Of a stretch of DNA of 64,000 bases, positions 52,603 through 63,939 are shown piece after piece. Numbering within the stretch: position 1 is the first letter of the stretch; each line of letters starts with the position of its first letter. The position numbers were made by a program, and so were the translations under genes. This DNA comes from Zarea fungicola. Taxonomy: Eukaryota > Ascomycota > Sordariomycetes > Hypocreales > Cordycipitaceae. The stretch covers positions 89,995 through 153,994 of the forward strand of contig FWCC01000116.1 in the NCBI GenBank assembly GCA_900169235.1, in the 5' to 3' direction. The notes beneath the pieces were generated by a model that worked only from the letters and a program-made list of their open reading frames with translations, was not told the origin of the DNA and ran no database searches.

Positions 52603-53163
52603 ATGCAGACCAAGATTGTCCTCGCCACCCTCTTCGCCGCCGCCTCCGTCTCGGCCGAGCCCCTCGCCCTCATGCCCCGTCAGACCAGCGGCGGCGCCAT
52701 CGCCGGCCTCTCCAAGACGTGCACCGACGACCTCAAGTCCGCGCAGGACGCCTCAGCGCCCACGCCCCCGCCGCAGCTGATCCAGTCCTACGTCTCGGCC
52801 GTGCAGGGCGCCTCGGACCCGTGCCACTTCACACCCTCGGGCGGCCTGGCGTCGTCGCTCGCCAGCTACGAGAGCCAGGCTAGCTCGTGGGCCGACGCCA
52901 ACAAGGACATTGCCTCCAAGATTGAAAAGGACTGCAGCGTCGACCTGTCCAACCTGATCTCGATGGGCGTCGCCGCCTGCACCCAGGTCGTCTCCGCCAT
53001 CTCGTCCGACGGCGCCTCGAAGAGTGCCGGTGCTAGCGGCTCGGGGGCGACCGCTACCGGCTCGCCTGCGGCCACGGTGAAGCCGAATGGCGCTGCTGCC
53101 AACGGTGCTGCTGCCGCCGGTGCGCTCATGGTTGGTGTTCTTGGTGCTGTCCTCATGCTTTAG
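52603..53163 (+). CDS. Secreted GPI-anchored cell-surface protein
   Basis: An intronless frame encodes 186 residues. A signal peptide (MQTKIVLATLFAAASVSA) is followed by a 110-residue domain with four cysteines (40, 74, 111, 126) that could form two disulfides. Next comes a Ser/Gly/Ala/Thr-rich stalk (about 133–165) and a hydrophobic C-terminal tail, AAAAGALMVGVLGAVLML, which is a GPI-attachment signal with small residues just before it. It is likely a wall or plasma-membrane surface protein. I do not recognise the cysteine domain with certainty. A strong TATA promoter and G-poor leader, and high C-ending codon use, suggest high expression. Confidence 0.85.
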   Translation: MQTKIVLATLFAAASVSAEPLALMPRQTSGGAIAGLSKTCTDDLKSAQDASAPTPPPQLIQSYVSAVQGASDPCHFTPSGGLASSLASYESQASSWADANKDIASKIEKDCSVDLSNLISMGVAACTQVVSAISSDGASKSAGASGSGATATGSPAATVKPNGAAANGAAAAGALMVGVLGAVLML

Positions 53164-53727
53164 GATATGAGACAGCACTTTGATAAAGAAGAAAGACCAA
53201 ATGTATATAACGCTGGTAATAAATCTGCGGGCTGTAGATCATTGGCGGCAAAGGCGGAAAAGTGCGACATAGACTGCTTGGCTTGGCGCAAAATTGATAC
53301 CAAATACCTGCATAGAGCGGTATACTCTGTTTTTTTAGAATAGACATTTACATGAATTTAATTAATGTTCATAATTCAACACTTGGCTCCTCCTCTTCGA
53401 CTACATTACCAGTCGCGAGCACCCCGAACTCTGCAGTTTTCTCGGCGAGAGAATTTTTTAATAATGTTGCGAGCCAGGGAGGCATACCTTCAAAGCAATT
53501 GTGCTCTCAGCCCCAACTTTGTGAGAAATGTAAGACATGCCGTCACGGCGCAGTCCCCGCGCCTTACTTTGGTTGTTGACGTGTGAACCTGTGCGACAAT
53601 CGCGCGGCTTGCTACTGTTCTCGTAGCCGAGAATTTACACTCATCTACGTGTCGAAAACGTATGATTTTGCAAATAAATCCAAATTGGTATCTAATGTAA
53701 AATAAGAATAACCGTACACCATTCCCA
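53164..53727. other. Intergenic, nothing supported
   Basis: This is the spacer between the convergent GPI-protein and YbjQ-like genes; no gene or repeat was seen. Confidence 0.5.
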
Positions 53728-54314
53728 TCATGCCTCTCTCAACTGCGGCGGCGAAGTCACCGCCTCGTCAATCTTGACCACACGACAGGCCGTGCCGTAC
53801 GCTGCCGTCTGCGCAAACCCGCCCATGCTCGCCGCGTCGAAGCGCAGACAGATGATGGCGTTGCCGCCCCGCGCCTTGCACTCGTCGACGACGCGGCTGA
53901 TGGAGTCGTTGCGGCACGAGTACAGCATGGTGGTGAACCAGCTGAGCTCGCCACCGGCAAAGGACTTGGCGACCATGCCCATGGTGGCCATGAAGTTGCG
54001 GGAGCGGACCGTGATGCCGTAGACGGTGCCGAGGACCTGTTCGATTTTGTAGCCGGGGAGGTCCATCATTGCTGGTTGCAGTTTTGTTAGCTTGTAATTC
54101 TCACTTTGAACAAGAGAAAGAAGAAAAAAGGGCAGGCTGTGCGATTATTGTGCCGATATTTCCGGTGGCGTTTATTTTTCTGGGTTGGTGAATGTCACTT
54201 ACTAGTCGTCACGACGCCATCCGTTTCAGTGAAGCAGTGCAAATCACTGAGATGGGCAGGGACATTGGCAGGAGCCTTGCGCTCTTCTGATGTCTTGGCA
54301 CTAGATCCGACCAT
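53728..54314 (-). CDS. YbjQ/UPF0145-family protein (putative heavy-metal-binding domain)
   Basis: Two exons, complement(53728..54071, 54203..54314), give 151 residues. The 131-nt intron is the longest in the window; splicing joins VVTT to TMMDLPGY, and the domain then reads GYKIEQVLGTVYGITVRSRN, a perfect YbjQ start. Further markers are ARGGNAIICLRFDAA and AYGTACRV. The family is common in bacteria and forms pentameric rings; its function is not settled, although metal binding has been proposed. The first 35 residues are a fungal extension. A frame starting at 54069 alone lacks this extension and would miss the true start. Confidence 0.85.
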
Positions 54315-55076
54315 TTTTTACTGGAAAGTAGGTTTTTCTCGGATGATGTAGTAGCCGGCTTCTTTGCTGAGTTTGTATAGACGTCTATTGTGCGTAGCCT
54401 GTATAAGTCAAAGTGGCAGGGCGGTTTGTACAAGTGAGAGCACCATTTCAAATTAAAGAGGCAAGAAGCTCTTCTTATACCTGCGCCGCGTCATCCACTT
54501 CATCAGGTCCCGACCGGTTTCGATCAACAAGCCATGGTCAGGTGAAGCGCTCTTGCGGCTCAAATCCGCATACACTGCGAGACTTTCTCCAGCTTCCAGA
54601 ACCTCGAGACTATGCGCTACTCTGCAGCTCATGCCTACGCCCGGCCGACGACGTGGGTCGCATCGGTGCCGGCGTGGCTGGGCTTGCCCGTATGGATCGT
54701 ATTCATTGCAACCACGACGCGATTGGTCAATTAAAGTCGCAGAGGTGGAAACTCTGTCCAGCGACATTGGCAACAGCTAATAATTCAGCTTGGCGGGGTC
54801 GAGCTGGGCGTTTTGCACAAAGCATCATTGGCGTGCCCGACACTCTGACATCATACAGACTTTTGTTAGCAACACGAGAAGTGCGACAACAGCAACAAAT
54901 GCGCGACACGAGAAGAAACTTTAGTTGAAGCTGGCAGTTTGTCCATTCTTTGCAATATACATTAGGTCTGAAATTACGTATCCGTGGAAATCATGTCGAC
55001 AAGAATCATTATGTAGCTAAGCTACAGTCGGAATCACGCACGCTCTCGTCTTGTCCCCCTATTGGCTTTTTCCCTT
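54315..55076. other. Intergenic, nothing supported
   Basis: About 760 bp between the promoter of the YbjQ-like gene and the 3' end of trehalase. A plus-strand frame at 54413–54928 (171 codons) has no known motif and unusual composition. Confidence 0.45.
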
Positions 55077-57243
55077 TCACAGCGCAAAAGGCTTCTTCAT
55101 CGCACCTTCGCTACGACGCCCAAACTTCTTGACGCGCTGCGCATCGCGGCTGCTCAGCTGCACGGCGCTGAGACTGCGCTTCTTGCCCGGGTGGACATTT
55201 GCCGCGGTGATGTTGCCGCAGTTGGGCCTCTTGAGCTCGTTGCCAAACGTGTCCACCGCCCACAGCAGCACGCCGTTGGTCCAGCCGAAGCCCTCGACGA
55301 CCTCGTACTCGCCGCCGCCGCCCGCGTGGTTGATGGAGTCGTCGTCGTACTTTTCAAACATGATGCCCACGTCGGCGTCGTTGAGCCCCGCCAGCTGCGG
55401 CGTCCCCGACGTCGAGCCGCCCGTCGCGTACCACGTGCAGAAAGTCGAGTCCAGGTAGCGCTGGCCGAGCGTGAGGGCCGTCTTGTGCACGTCCTTCCAC
55501 GCCGGGTCGTCGCGCCCAAAAGTCGCGGGCGTGTTGGTCAACCCTTGCATGAGGACGTGCATGTGCGGCGGCCAGACGTTGGGCTGATCCCACTGCTGGC
55601 CCGTGCGGAGGTTCGAGGACGGGATGCCGCCCCTCTTGAGCGCGAGGTACTTTTCGATGCGCCCGTAGGCCGTCTTGACCGCGTGCGGGTTCTGCGTGAT
55701 GTAGTCGGGCGCGGCGCCGAGCCAGAACGGGTAGAACTGCGAGACGGTGAAGAGCTCCTGCATGCCGGCGGGCGCGGTCGCGTTCTCAAAGGTCTGCGTG
55801 TCCGCGTCGGCGGGGACATAAATGTACTGGGAAGACGAGGTCGTGTTGTAGTCAAAGTAGCTGTAGAGCGTCTCGTTCCAAAAGACGGCTTGGATCGCCT
55901 CGCGGCGCGTGGCGGCCGTCTTGGCCCAGGTAGCCGCGGCGCTCGAGTTGCCTGTCTGGTTGTAGAATCCGGCAATGGCCACTTCGTTGCCGTAAAGAAT
56001 GGAGTTTAGGTCGACAGGGACAATGCCAATGACGTTGAGGGAGCGCAGGGGGAAGTAGACATCATCCATGGAGTCGCGCGGGTTCTTTGTCCACTTGGCG
56101 GTCGAGTAGTCCATGCCAGACTCGGCGCCGCTAGCAAGATTGGCATAAAGCGTAGCTTGCTCCGTCTCATTGAGCTTCTTCTTAGCCGGATAGATAATTT
56201 CGGATGCGGCGTAGTAAGAGGTATTTGTGACGGTCTCGTAGTCCTCACGGAAGGACTCAGGACGGGGCTGGGTGTTGGAGACGGCATAGCTGGTGACAAT
56301 TAGCTTCAATTGGCTTCGGTGTTTTGCGAATAAGTACACTCACTGGTTCAGAGAATAGGTGTTGTTGCCAACAGTGACCTTGATGGTGCGGTTATTCACA
56401 AAAAACTCGTGCTCCTTTACAAGCAGTGGGAGGGCACGCTGCAGGATGCTCGTGTCATTGGTGTGCTTGATGTAGGCCTTGACCATCTGCGACAGCAGGG
56501 GCGGCTGTGAGCGGTTCAGGTAGTAAACGCGCGCGCCGTTGGGGATGAAGCCAAACTGCTCGATAAAGTCGAGGAAGTTTTCAATCATATTCTTGCTGAT
56601 GTCGACAAAGGTGCCGCCCGTGCGGAGAAGGCCCTCGATGATCCAGTAAGAGTCCCAGTAATAACTTTCTCTAAAGCGACCTCCTGCAACCACGAATGAC
56701 CGCTTCAGGGGAATGAAACTGTTGGGGCAGTTGGTGCAGTTGTTGCTTGACCCAGCGTACTCGCGCGTCAAATCGGGCCAAATGTCAATGACCTTGGTGA
56801 CGAATTCCTTGATGACGGTGTCATTGAGCTTGTCGAGGAACTTGGGGTCAACCTTGAGCTGGTCCTTGGGCACAGCCTTAAGCTCGCTACCAGCATCGTC
56901 AAAATAGGTCGAAAGGAAGTCATTGAGCTCGGTATTGTTGGAGAGTGGCTTTTTGAGCTTGTCAAAGGCGGCCTGGATCTCAGCCAAGGGCTTTTTAGCC
57001 GGCCTGTATCGCGTGTCAGTCTGGCTGCTGAGAAAAATGTAGCGAAATTGAATGCATAGCTTACATGTCGACAAAGGTCTTGGAGTCGGAAAACGGCCTG
57101 GCAAGCTCAATTTCCTTGAGAATTTCGCCATGGCAGTAAATGGGAGAGTCGCAAGGTGCTATGACGGAGCCATTCTGGTAAAGAGCTGTCGCAAAAGGCA
57201 GCGACAAAGCCCAAGCTATCACAAGACTTTTAACAGACGCCAT
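55077..57243 (-). CDS. Secreted alpha,alpha-trehalase, glycoside hydrolase family 37
   Basis: Three exons, complement(55077..56289, 56344..57003, 57065..57243), give 683 residues; the introns are 54 and 61 nt. The signal peptide MASVKSLVIAWALSLPFATA places it outside the cell or in the vacuole, unlike cytosolic neutral trehalases, whose phosphorylated N-terminus and Ca2+-binding motif are absent. GH37 signatures are GGRFRESYYWDSYW, QQWDQPNVWPP, ESGMDYS (catalytic Asp) and EGFGWTNG (catalytic Glu). There are many N-glycosylation sequons. It splits trehalose to two glucose. The C-terminal 30 residues are strongly basic and unusual (KKRSLSA…RVKKFGRR…MKKPFAL). A TATAAA lies about 80 bp upstream. 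Confidence 0.95.
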
Positions 57244-58829
57244 TGGTATGAATTGTCACTCTAAAACGGCCAATGCTGCTAGACATTCCCCAGACTCAAG
57301 AACGAGGGACCGGGCGCTGCTTTATACGCGAGGACAACCCCAACTACCTTTCGATTAAGCTTGACTTGGATTTGGGGAAAAGCTTCTCAATGGTGGATGC
57401 CCCACTGTGCTAAATTGTAACCACATCATGGACGGGAGAGCTGCAGGTGAGCTGGCATTGTACCAAGAACAAAGTTGGAGGACTAACCAGAAGTGTGCAC
57501 ACCCACCAAATGCACAGACTTGGAGTCAAGTCTGGGGATAGCTCTGTACATTTGTCCCCACCTGGTAAGCTGGGCGACCCGCGTACTTCTAGGCTGGTCC
57601 CAGTAAGGTGTGCCGCCGCCACTTTCTGATCAGTGCAGATGGTGTTGTAATTCGTCTTGGCTCAACTTGGCTAAAGCAATTGCGCCCGGCTGGGTGGATA
57701 TGCTTAAAAAGTCTTCCAGAGTGCCAAGTAGAACAAGGACAGCCATAGGAGATTTTCCGTAGAGAGGAGAATTTTGGCAGAGACATGGTTGTCATGATTG
57801 ACGACACGGCGGAACACGCTGTTGGCTTGCACTGTAAATACCCAGACTTGACTTAGTAACAACTGTAGTCAGTCGCAACCAAATCACCAGCCGAGACACT
57901 AATCTGGAAGCAAGCGTGATCTGGAGCCACGCTGGCCGCGCATCACTGGAGCTTGATTCCAGATAGCCAGTCTGTGTAGTTGCCAACTACAGGTACAATT
58001 AAGGTGGGAAGAGCCCGTAGCCGCTCCTCATCCTTAATTTGATCGTCTGAACTGATGGGATTTTACGCCGTGGTAACGCCGCAGTGCGGAGCATGCCCCA
58101 GAGAGTGAGCGGAGGCGTGGGCTGGGGGCACGCATGGGGCTAGACTTTTCGATGCCATGGTTCACAGCGCTGTCGCTCGCTCTGCTTCCGGAGATACAAG
58201 GAGTGTTGACGTCGAAGGCGTGCTTAACAAGGCTTTCAGGCTAGCAGCTTTCCGGGTCTCTTTGGTCTTGAACCTGTTAGGGACAAGCTAATCCAGCCTT
58301 GACGCCACTGCAACGCAACGGCCATGTTCGTGTAAGCAGGGCGTTGCCATTAACCCGACTTCCTTTGCCGCTGTTAGGTCAATGTACACAGGGCGGGCTC
58401 ACTGTTAATAAAAGTGAAGTCTGCACAGAAACTGGAAGAGATGGAATCTGCCGGCGAGGCCGCGAAATCCAAGACGAGTCACAGGCCGTCCCTGATTCCA
58501 TTCCGCCTGAAAATGTCCACACAAGAACCCCACCCTCCCACTTACAATAGGCGCAGTACCAGGCATCCCAGCCTGCAATATGCAATAATGAGGCCCAGAA
58601 TGTTCAGCTCAAGGATTCGGTATGGATCCGACTGTGCCAATGCCTACAGAGCCCCAGTGCCAGCTGGGATGATATGGCCTGACGTGTAAATTCATATAGA
58701 AAAAGAGGCATTTACTTTCCAAACTTCGGCCCTTTTTCCCGCCAAGCGACAACCGTGCGCCTACGAGTACCGGCACCGCCCTCAACATACAACACGATCA
58801 GACACCCCGCGAGTTTAACGTGACGAGTC
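57244..58829. promoter_or_regulatory. Trehalase promoter with TATA box, and empty spacer
   Basis: A minus-strand TATAAA is at 57321–57326. The rest of this 1.6-kb spacer shows only short frames without motifs, including an open one at 58414–58689. Confidence 0.5.
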
Positions 58830-59447
58830 ATGGCATCTGGACGCTATCTCATCAGAAGGACGACTGTCCCAGATGCCGGGTTTTTACCAGAGGTAGAGAA
58901 CTCTGCCGGGAAGGCGTTTAGCAGCATCCCCGAGCTGGCATGGGTTGCCTACGATGATGCGCAGACTGTCCTGCGGCACCTCGAACTCATACGCAAGGGC
59001 GCGTCCTGGGTAGCGGTACCAGAAGACGATGCATCATCGAGTGGTGCAGGTACTGGTACTGGCCCAGTTGCTTTCCTCAACGGCGAGCTGATTGATGACC
59101 ACTTCCACATATGGGAAATGTCCGTCCACCATCAGCACCAGCGCCGTGGCATCGGCAGGCGGTTGGTCCAGTCAGCCATCAACTACGCCGCCACGCAACG
59201 GCAACACCGACCTTGCAAAGGCCTGACGTTGACGACGTTTCTAGACGTGCCTTGGAACGACCAATTTTACAAGACAATGGGATTTGTAATGCTTCAGCCA
59301 CAGGACCTGACCCCCGCCCTGACGAAAATTCTCAACGACGAGGCTAGAGCCGGATTACCCCGCGAACGAAGGTGTGCCATGAGGCTAGACCTTGACACTA
59401 ATTCAGCGACGCATGGCGGCGGCATGGCAAGCGACGTGTCACTTTAG
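58830..59447 (+). CDS. GNAT-family acetyltransferase, small
   Basis: An intronless frame encodes 205 residues. IRRTTVPDAGFLPEVE opens the fold. HIWEMSVHHQHQRRGIGRRL holds the beta-4 strand and the acetyl-CoA loop RRGIGR, and LTTFLDVPWNDQFYKTMGF the closing helix and strand. A Gly/Ser/Thr-rich insert (about residues 70–83) divides the N-terminal part. The C-terminal 40 residues are probably disordered. Substrate unknown; small-amine or antibiotic-type acetylation is common in this group. Confidence 0.85.
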   Translation: MASGRYLIRRTTVPDAGFLPEVENSAGKAFSSIPELAWVAYDDAQTVLRHLELIRKGASWVAVPEDDASSSGAGTGTGPVAFLNGELIDDHFHIWEMSVHHQHQRRGIGRRLVQSAINYAATQRQHRPCKGLTLTTFLDVPWNDQFYKTMGFVMLQPQDLTPALTKILNDEARAGLPRERRCAMRLDLDTNSATHGGGMASDVSL

Positions 59448-59978
59448 TTTAGTTGGTTTGAGCAAGGGGTTTGCTTGTCTGCCACCTCCATCCGTCTATT
59501 CCACACAAGATCGGCGTGGCTTTTCCAGCCGATTGTTCTAGTGGACCGGCCGGACATTTTCAACGGTTGTCGATGCAACATCACATTCTTTCAACATGGT
59601 GGTTTCGATGGGAATGGCTATTTGTGCACTACTTTAGGGGCAAGTCGCAACCTGCGGCATCGCCCCATCTCGGATACACTCCCGCTGTCCGCCAGCCAAT
59701 CTAACGCGAATAAACTCCAAGTGCCATCTGCAATGAAGATCTCTCCGTTATAGTCCATTCTTACTCATTCGATGCAACAGTAAGCATGCGCAGTGTAAAC
59801 TCCACGTGATGCTGCATGTCAGAAAAAGATGTCTTGTGTCAATCATGAGGGGTAAGAGAGATCCTCGTTCTCGTCTTGTAAAAAAAGTCCCATCGTTTAA
59901 TTTCCGTAAATACTTCCGATTGCGGTTCAAAAAAACGGTACGCCTCGCATCCAACACCATCCACCTCAGAAGTATAAA
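59448..59978. other. Intergenic, nothing supported
   Basis: Short spacer with the promoter of the cupin gene; A-rich runs at about 59880–59935. Confidence 0.5.
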
Positions 59979-60699
59979 ATGGTGGCCGAACTTCCTCACC
60001 CCCGCCGCGTCGTCACCGGCCACGATGCCGACAACAAGGCCATCTTTGTCTCTGACGGGCCGGTCCGCGCCACGCCCGTCGACGAGAGCCTCAACTTTGC
60101 CGTCTTGTACGAAACGCACGAGTTCCCCGCCTCCAATGACGAGTGGAACGACCCCATCAAGAACCGCACCGAGAGTCTGGCGAACAAGGACGGTGTTGTC
60201 CTCCGCGTTGTCGACTTCAAACCCAATAACAGGGCAGTATGTACAAACTTGCAATTACCATCTCATCGCCGTGTTCAAGAACACTGATCGCACCTCGTTG
60301 TTAGCTCTTTCACCGCACGGAATCGCTCGACTTCGGCATCATCACCAAGGGCGAGATTGTCTGGTATGTTTTTGTCTGCCGCTTTTATAGTATGACGCAT
60401 TTCTATGCAGTAGAGCTAATAATCTCAGCCGTCTTGACGATGGGGTCGAAAAGACCTTTCGAGCGGGTGATGTCTGTGTCCAGCGCGGCACCATCCACAG
60501 CTGGGAGAACAGGACTGATGAGACATGCCGGGTAACTTTTGTTCTTATTGGTAAGAATTTGATCTAAATCTTAACCTCGAGAGTATCCTTTGCTGGTCGC
60601 CCTTTTTAATCTTAGTATACAGCTGCCAAAACCATCAACACAGACCTCGATACGACTGGCTTCAAGAATGAACAAATGGCGACAGGTGGCGATAATTAA
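59979..60699 (+). CDS. Cupin-domain protein
   Basis: Four exons, 59979..60236, 60305..60363, 60429..60550 and 60623..60699, give 171 residues. The cupin barrel reads FHRTESLDFGIITKGEI, then GDVCVQRGTIHSWENR, with His and Glu ligands for one metal, and RVTFVLIAAK closing. The last acceptor is chosen as TATACAG because it gives VLIAAKTINTD, typical of this group. An earlier AG would yield a different 18-residue tail. Small stand-alone cupins in fungi occur as dioxygenases or in secondary metabolism; function here is unknown. Exon 2 is only 59 nt. Confidence 0.88.
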
Positions 60700-61271
60700 A
60701 ATTCAGGATGAAGGATGAAGGATGGAGAATGCAAACAGAATTCATGTTTAATGAGGTGTGACAGCCTCACTTAGGTAGGTTAGCTGGCACTATCAATGGC
60801 ACTAGACAAAGCTTTTCAATTAAATGCAGCCAATGAAAAAAAAAATCAAGAAAAGATATTAAGCACTGAAACTGCCTATACTAATTTTCTAGCGACGCTT
60901 TATGCCACGGCATAATGGTCCGACACAAACTCGAGTGAATCTTGGTACTCGATCACACTCACATGGCGACAGCCGCCACTCCGGAATCCAGTCTTCGTCT
61001 TGCAAAAACGCTCATCAACACACTAGTTGCGATCTTCATGCGAAATTGAGAGACGCAGTCTGCTTGATAGCACATAAAAATTCATGTTTTTTTCTTCCTG
61101 CTGCAGTTACTTGCTGCCGCTTGTAAGATCGGTCTTTGATCTCGTCGATGGTGGATCGAAGTAAGCTCGTCTAGTTGAACGGCTACTTGCTACACGCCCA
61201 ACAGGACTCTATACTAAAAGCACTGGTAAAATATTACAGTATTTGTAATTTACTGTGTGTAATCTAGATAT
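60700..61271. other. Intergenic, nothing supported
   Basis: AT-rich spacer between the convergent cupin and Hsp70-like genes, with direct repeats of AGGATGAAGG near 60706–60722. Confidence 0.5.
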
Positions 61272-62608
61272 CTATACAGTTCTAACGCTGGTATTCGCTT
61301 CAATTCCCTCCTTCACAGAATACCAAAAGTCATCATCTCTCCCCCAGCAGTTGCCCCAAGCTTTGCTCATGTCGATGCTTTCGCAGTAGTGCCAAAAGGC
61401 CGTGTGCATGGCAAATGCAGCACCTTTTGCGGCCCCAAAGATGGCATCCTCTGAGACGATATACTCAATCTTCGTCCGCGGAGCCAGTTCACCGTGGCTG
61501 TTCATGTATGGCGGTGGCGGTAGTTGGTCGCACATTGCCTGCAAGCGATTTACCACTCGACCTGTCATAGCCAGGAACTGGGCATTTGTGGCCCCGTCTC
61601 CCGCGACTAGGACCATCATCATTGGATCACATGTAGAGTCCCCTTTTGTGTGTGTGGCTATATCCAAGAAGAGCTTCTCCTCCAGGCTATCCCAGGACTG
61701 TTGCGTGTCGTGCGCCAGCAGATTCACCAGGCCGTAGCTTTTGTCAATGCTGACTTTTCCATCCCACGCCAAATATAGGCATGTATTGCTTTGTGTCGAT
61801 GTGTACAGTGCCGTGTCCATTAGACTGCAGAATATTAGCATAAACGGAGCTGGATGTGCTGCAGTCAGTCGGAGTGTCAAATCAACAAACTTGATGTAGT
61901 AGAAAATGTCAATTCCCTTGGGAGGGCCGGCAACGCAGGAGCATTCATGGCACAGCTGCAGGCCGTTGCCCGCCAGGACGGCATTAGCTTCGTTCGCGTG
62001 CGTTGGTTTGTGCTGGTTGTCAATTCCTCGCTGAATACCCACCATCCGAAGAGATGCTAGGAATACATCATCTGGCCAGACTTCTCTGAATTCTCTGATC
62101 CAAGGCGTGGCCAGGTGAGCGACTTCAATTTGAGCCCCCAAGACAGCCTCGGAATTATTCTTGAGCGCGGAGAGCACAGGCACGAATGCGAACTCAAGGC
62201 CGTAGCCGGGCTCGGCAGCTCGCTCCTCAATAACTTTATTCATGGCTGCCCTGTACTCTCTGCTTCCGTTCACTCGGGCCAGGTTGAGCGTAGTGCCGTT
62301 GTGAAACCAGGCAACCGCTGCGCTGCATTCACTCGCCAAGTTAACCAAAAGCCATTGCCACTGCGTTCAGGGGCAAAGTTTACGTACGCGTAAGAATAGC
62401 CTAGATGAATACCAATTGCAAACTCTGCATTTTCTCGAAACTCAGGACTGTATAGCCGTCTAAGCTCCGGGGGCCGGTCATCTTCAAAGACTGCAGAATC
62501 GGAGTCGAAGGTTTTGAGATCAGAGAAGCCAAGGTAGAGGTACACAATAGTAGCCAAAGTCAATACAGCAAGCAAGACAATTGCAGGTTTTATTATCCGC
62601 CCCCGCAT
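61272..62608 (-). CDS. Membrane-anchored Hsp70-like (actin-like ATPase fold) protein
   Basis: Two exons, complement(61272..62322, 62388..62608), give 423 residues; the 65-nt intron joins IGIHLGYSYA to AAVAWFHNGTTLNLARVNG. An N-terminal helix (IKPAIVLLAVLTLATIVYLYL) anchors it, with the rest probably lumenal or extracellular. The segment before the junction corresponds to the Hsp70 phosphate-1 loop GIDLGTT, and VLVAGDGATNAQFLAMTG with FGAAKGAAFAM to the phosphate-2/adenosine part. The canonical Asp and both Thr of the loop are replaced (GIHLGYS), so ATPase activity is doubtful. The substrate-binding domain of a chaperone is lacking. This family is known from predicted fungal proteins only; no role can be named. 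Confidence 0.7.
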
Positions 62609-63876
62609 GACGAATGGGAGTGATTAACCACGTTGTATGGTTAGGATAGTGGCAACTCTCGGTGGTATCCTGGCTCGCGTGACTCTCTTTGCAAGGTGGA
62701 GAAGACAGACTGCAAGGTTAAATATATGGTTACGGGATTAGTGGGGAACTGTCTGTCCGTTGAAGGCCGGACTGAATTTTATGAACGGAGTTTGAAAGTG
62801 TCGCGTGGGTACCTTGGGAACTACATAGCCTTACGTCTTGTATGGTATTTCCACGGGGAAAAAAAATGAACAAGTTACACCTGAATGAGCCTAACTTCAT
62901 CATATTCCTCAATTTTCCCCTCACAAACAGCGGCAAAGCTCAAAGCAAGAAATCTAGAAACGATCTCCAGATGACCAGACCAGCAACAGAGCCATAGGCA
63001 GAGCGGGCTATAGAAGCTAGTATTAAAAAATAGGGCAGCCATTAGGGGTATGGCACGTCACCAAATCTATAGCTCGTCTATATGCGTGCATTTATGAATT
63101 TGAATGGAAGGGTCGGTGCAGTCGAGAGGAAAACTGCTACGGGATACAGAGCTGCGAAATATTGCACCTTACTTCAACCGAGAGGCATTGAGTTGGTAAG
63201 GCGTACACCATCACATACTTGTTGAGACAGGCTGTACTCTGATCGTACGAGATGAGTATAAGCCCTGGCTATGACCAGCTGGAGGACGTTAGAGTAAGAA
63301 TGCGCTCGCAAGCTTCCCTCTTCTGGAACAAATTTGTCATATTAACAACGAGTGTAGTAAATGTCAGGGATCTAGAAGGTATAGAAGAGATGCTAGGGAT
63401 ATCCGGCCACGGCTGGTTATTACTTGATCTTTTGATGGTCTCTGTGGTCGAGTGGTTATCTAGCACCCTCGTCCTTACAGTAAACCTGACTATCTTCCTC
63501 AACTTACATGACTTTGGCATAGAGGGACATTTGTCATTTCTTTTACAAGAGTGATTAGAAACTGGTTGTAACTCTAACTAAACCCAGTAACGCAATAGAG
63601 TAATAAATAATCGTGCCAGATTTAAACGCTGTATTATTCGTCAAAGCTCAGTAGCCTAATTATTTCCGCCTGGATAGTCTGCATGTCGTGCTGCGCTGAC
63701 TATTTCTCCTATAGCATTGTTCCTATTATCGAGCGAAACGGTTCCAATGCCTGGTATGTGTACATGGCAATCGTTTCCAATTATGTACCACGTTACATGT
63801 TCCCCAAAGCTTTGCTCGAGCAGAGTTCTGTAGAGAGATACCCCATGCGGCCCATTAAATAAGGTGTACCTGTGCC
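62609..63876. other. Intergenic, nothing supported
   Basis: This region holds a plus-strand frame at 63252–63554 (100 codons) with a hydrophobic end but no start context or motif. No other feature was found. Confidence 0.45.
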
Positions 63877-63939
63877 AGCACCCACCACTGCGTAGTGGGT
63901 GCTCCCCACCACGGTGACCACCCCACCGCCGTGACCACC
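63877..63939. repeat. GC-rich hairpin and direct repeats at window edge
   Basis: AGCACCCAC (63877–63885) pairs with GTGGGTGCT (63895–63903) over a 9-nt loop. It is followed by two near-identical words, CGGTGACCACC (63913–63923) and CCGTGACCACC (63929–63939). The block is far richer in GC than the flanks and may be the end of a repeat element cut by the window. Confidence 0.55.

Noticed and set aside
54413..54928. 171-codon plus-strand frame upstream of the YbjQ gene
   Set aside because: No recognisable motif. Composition does not resemble neighbouring proteins, and it overlaps the promoter.
55062..56009. 315-codon plus-strand frame over the trehalase
   Set aside because: Same cause: antisense of a GC-rich exon with clear GH37 motifs on the other strand.
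62323..62387. Frameshift in the Hsp70-like gene
   Set aside because: The two frames are joined cleanly by a 65-nt GTACGT…TGCAG intron, so no break is needed.
63440..63480. tRNA-like string GGTCGAGTGGTTATCTAGCAC
   Set aside because: It looks like a D-arm, but no matching acceptor, anticodon or T-arm can be folded.
63252..63554. 100-codon frame with hydrophobic end
   Set aside because: Low-complexity Leu/Val content in AT-rich DNA, no start context and no partner exon found.
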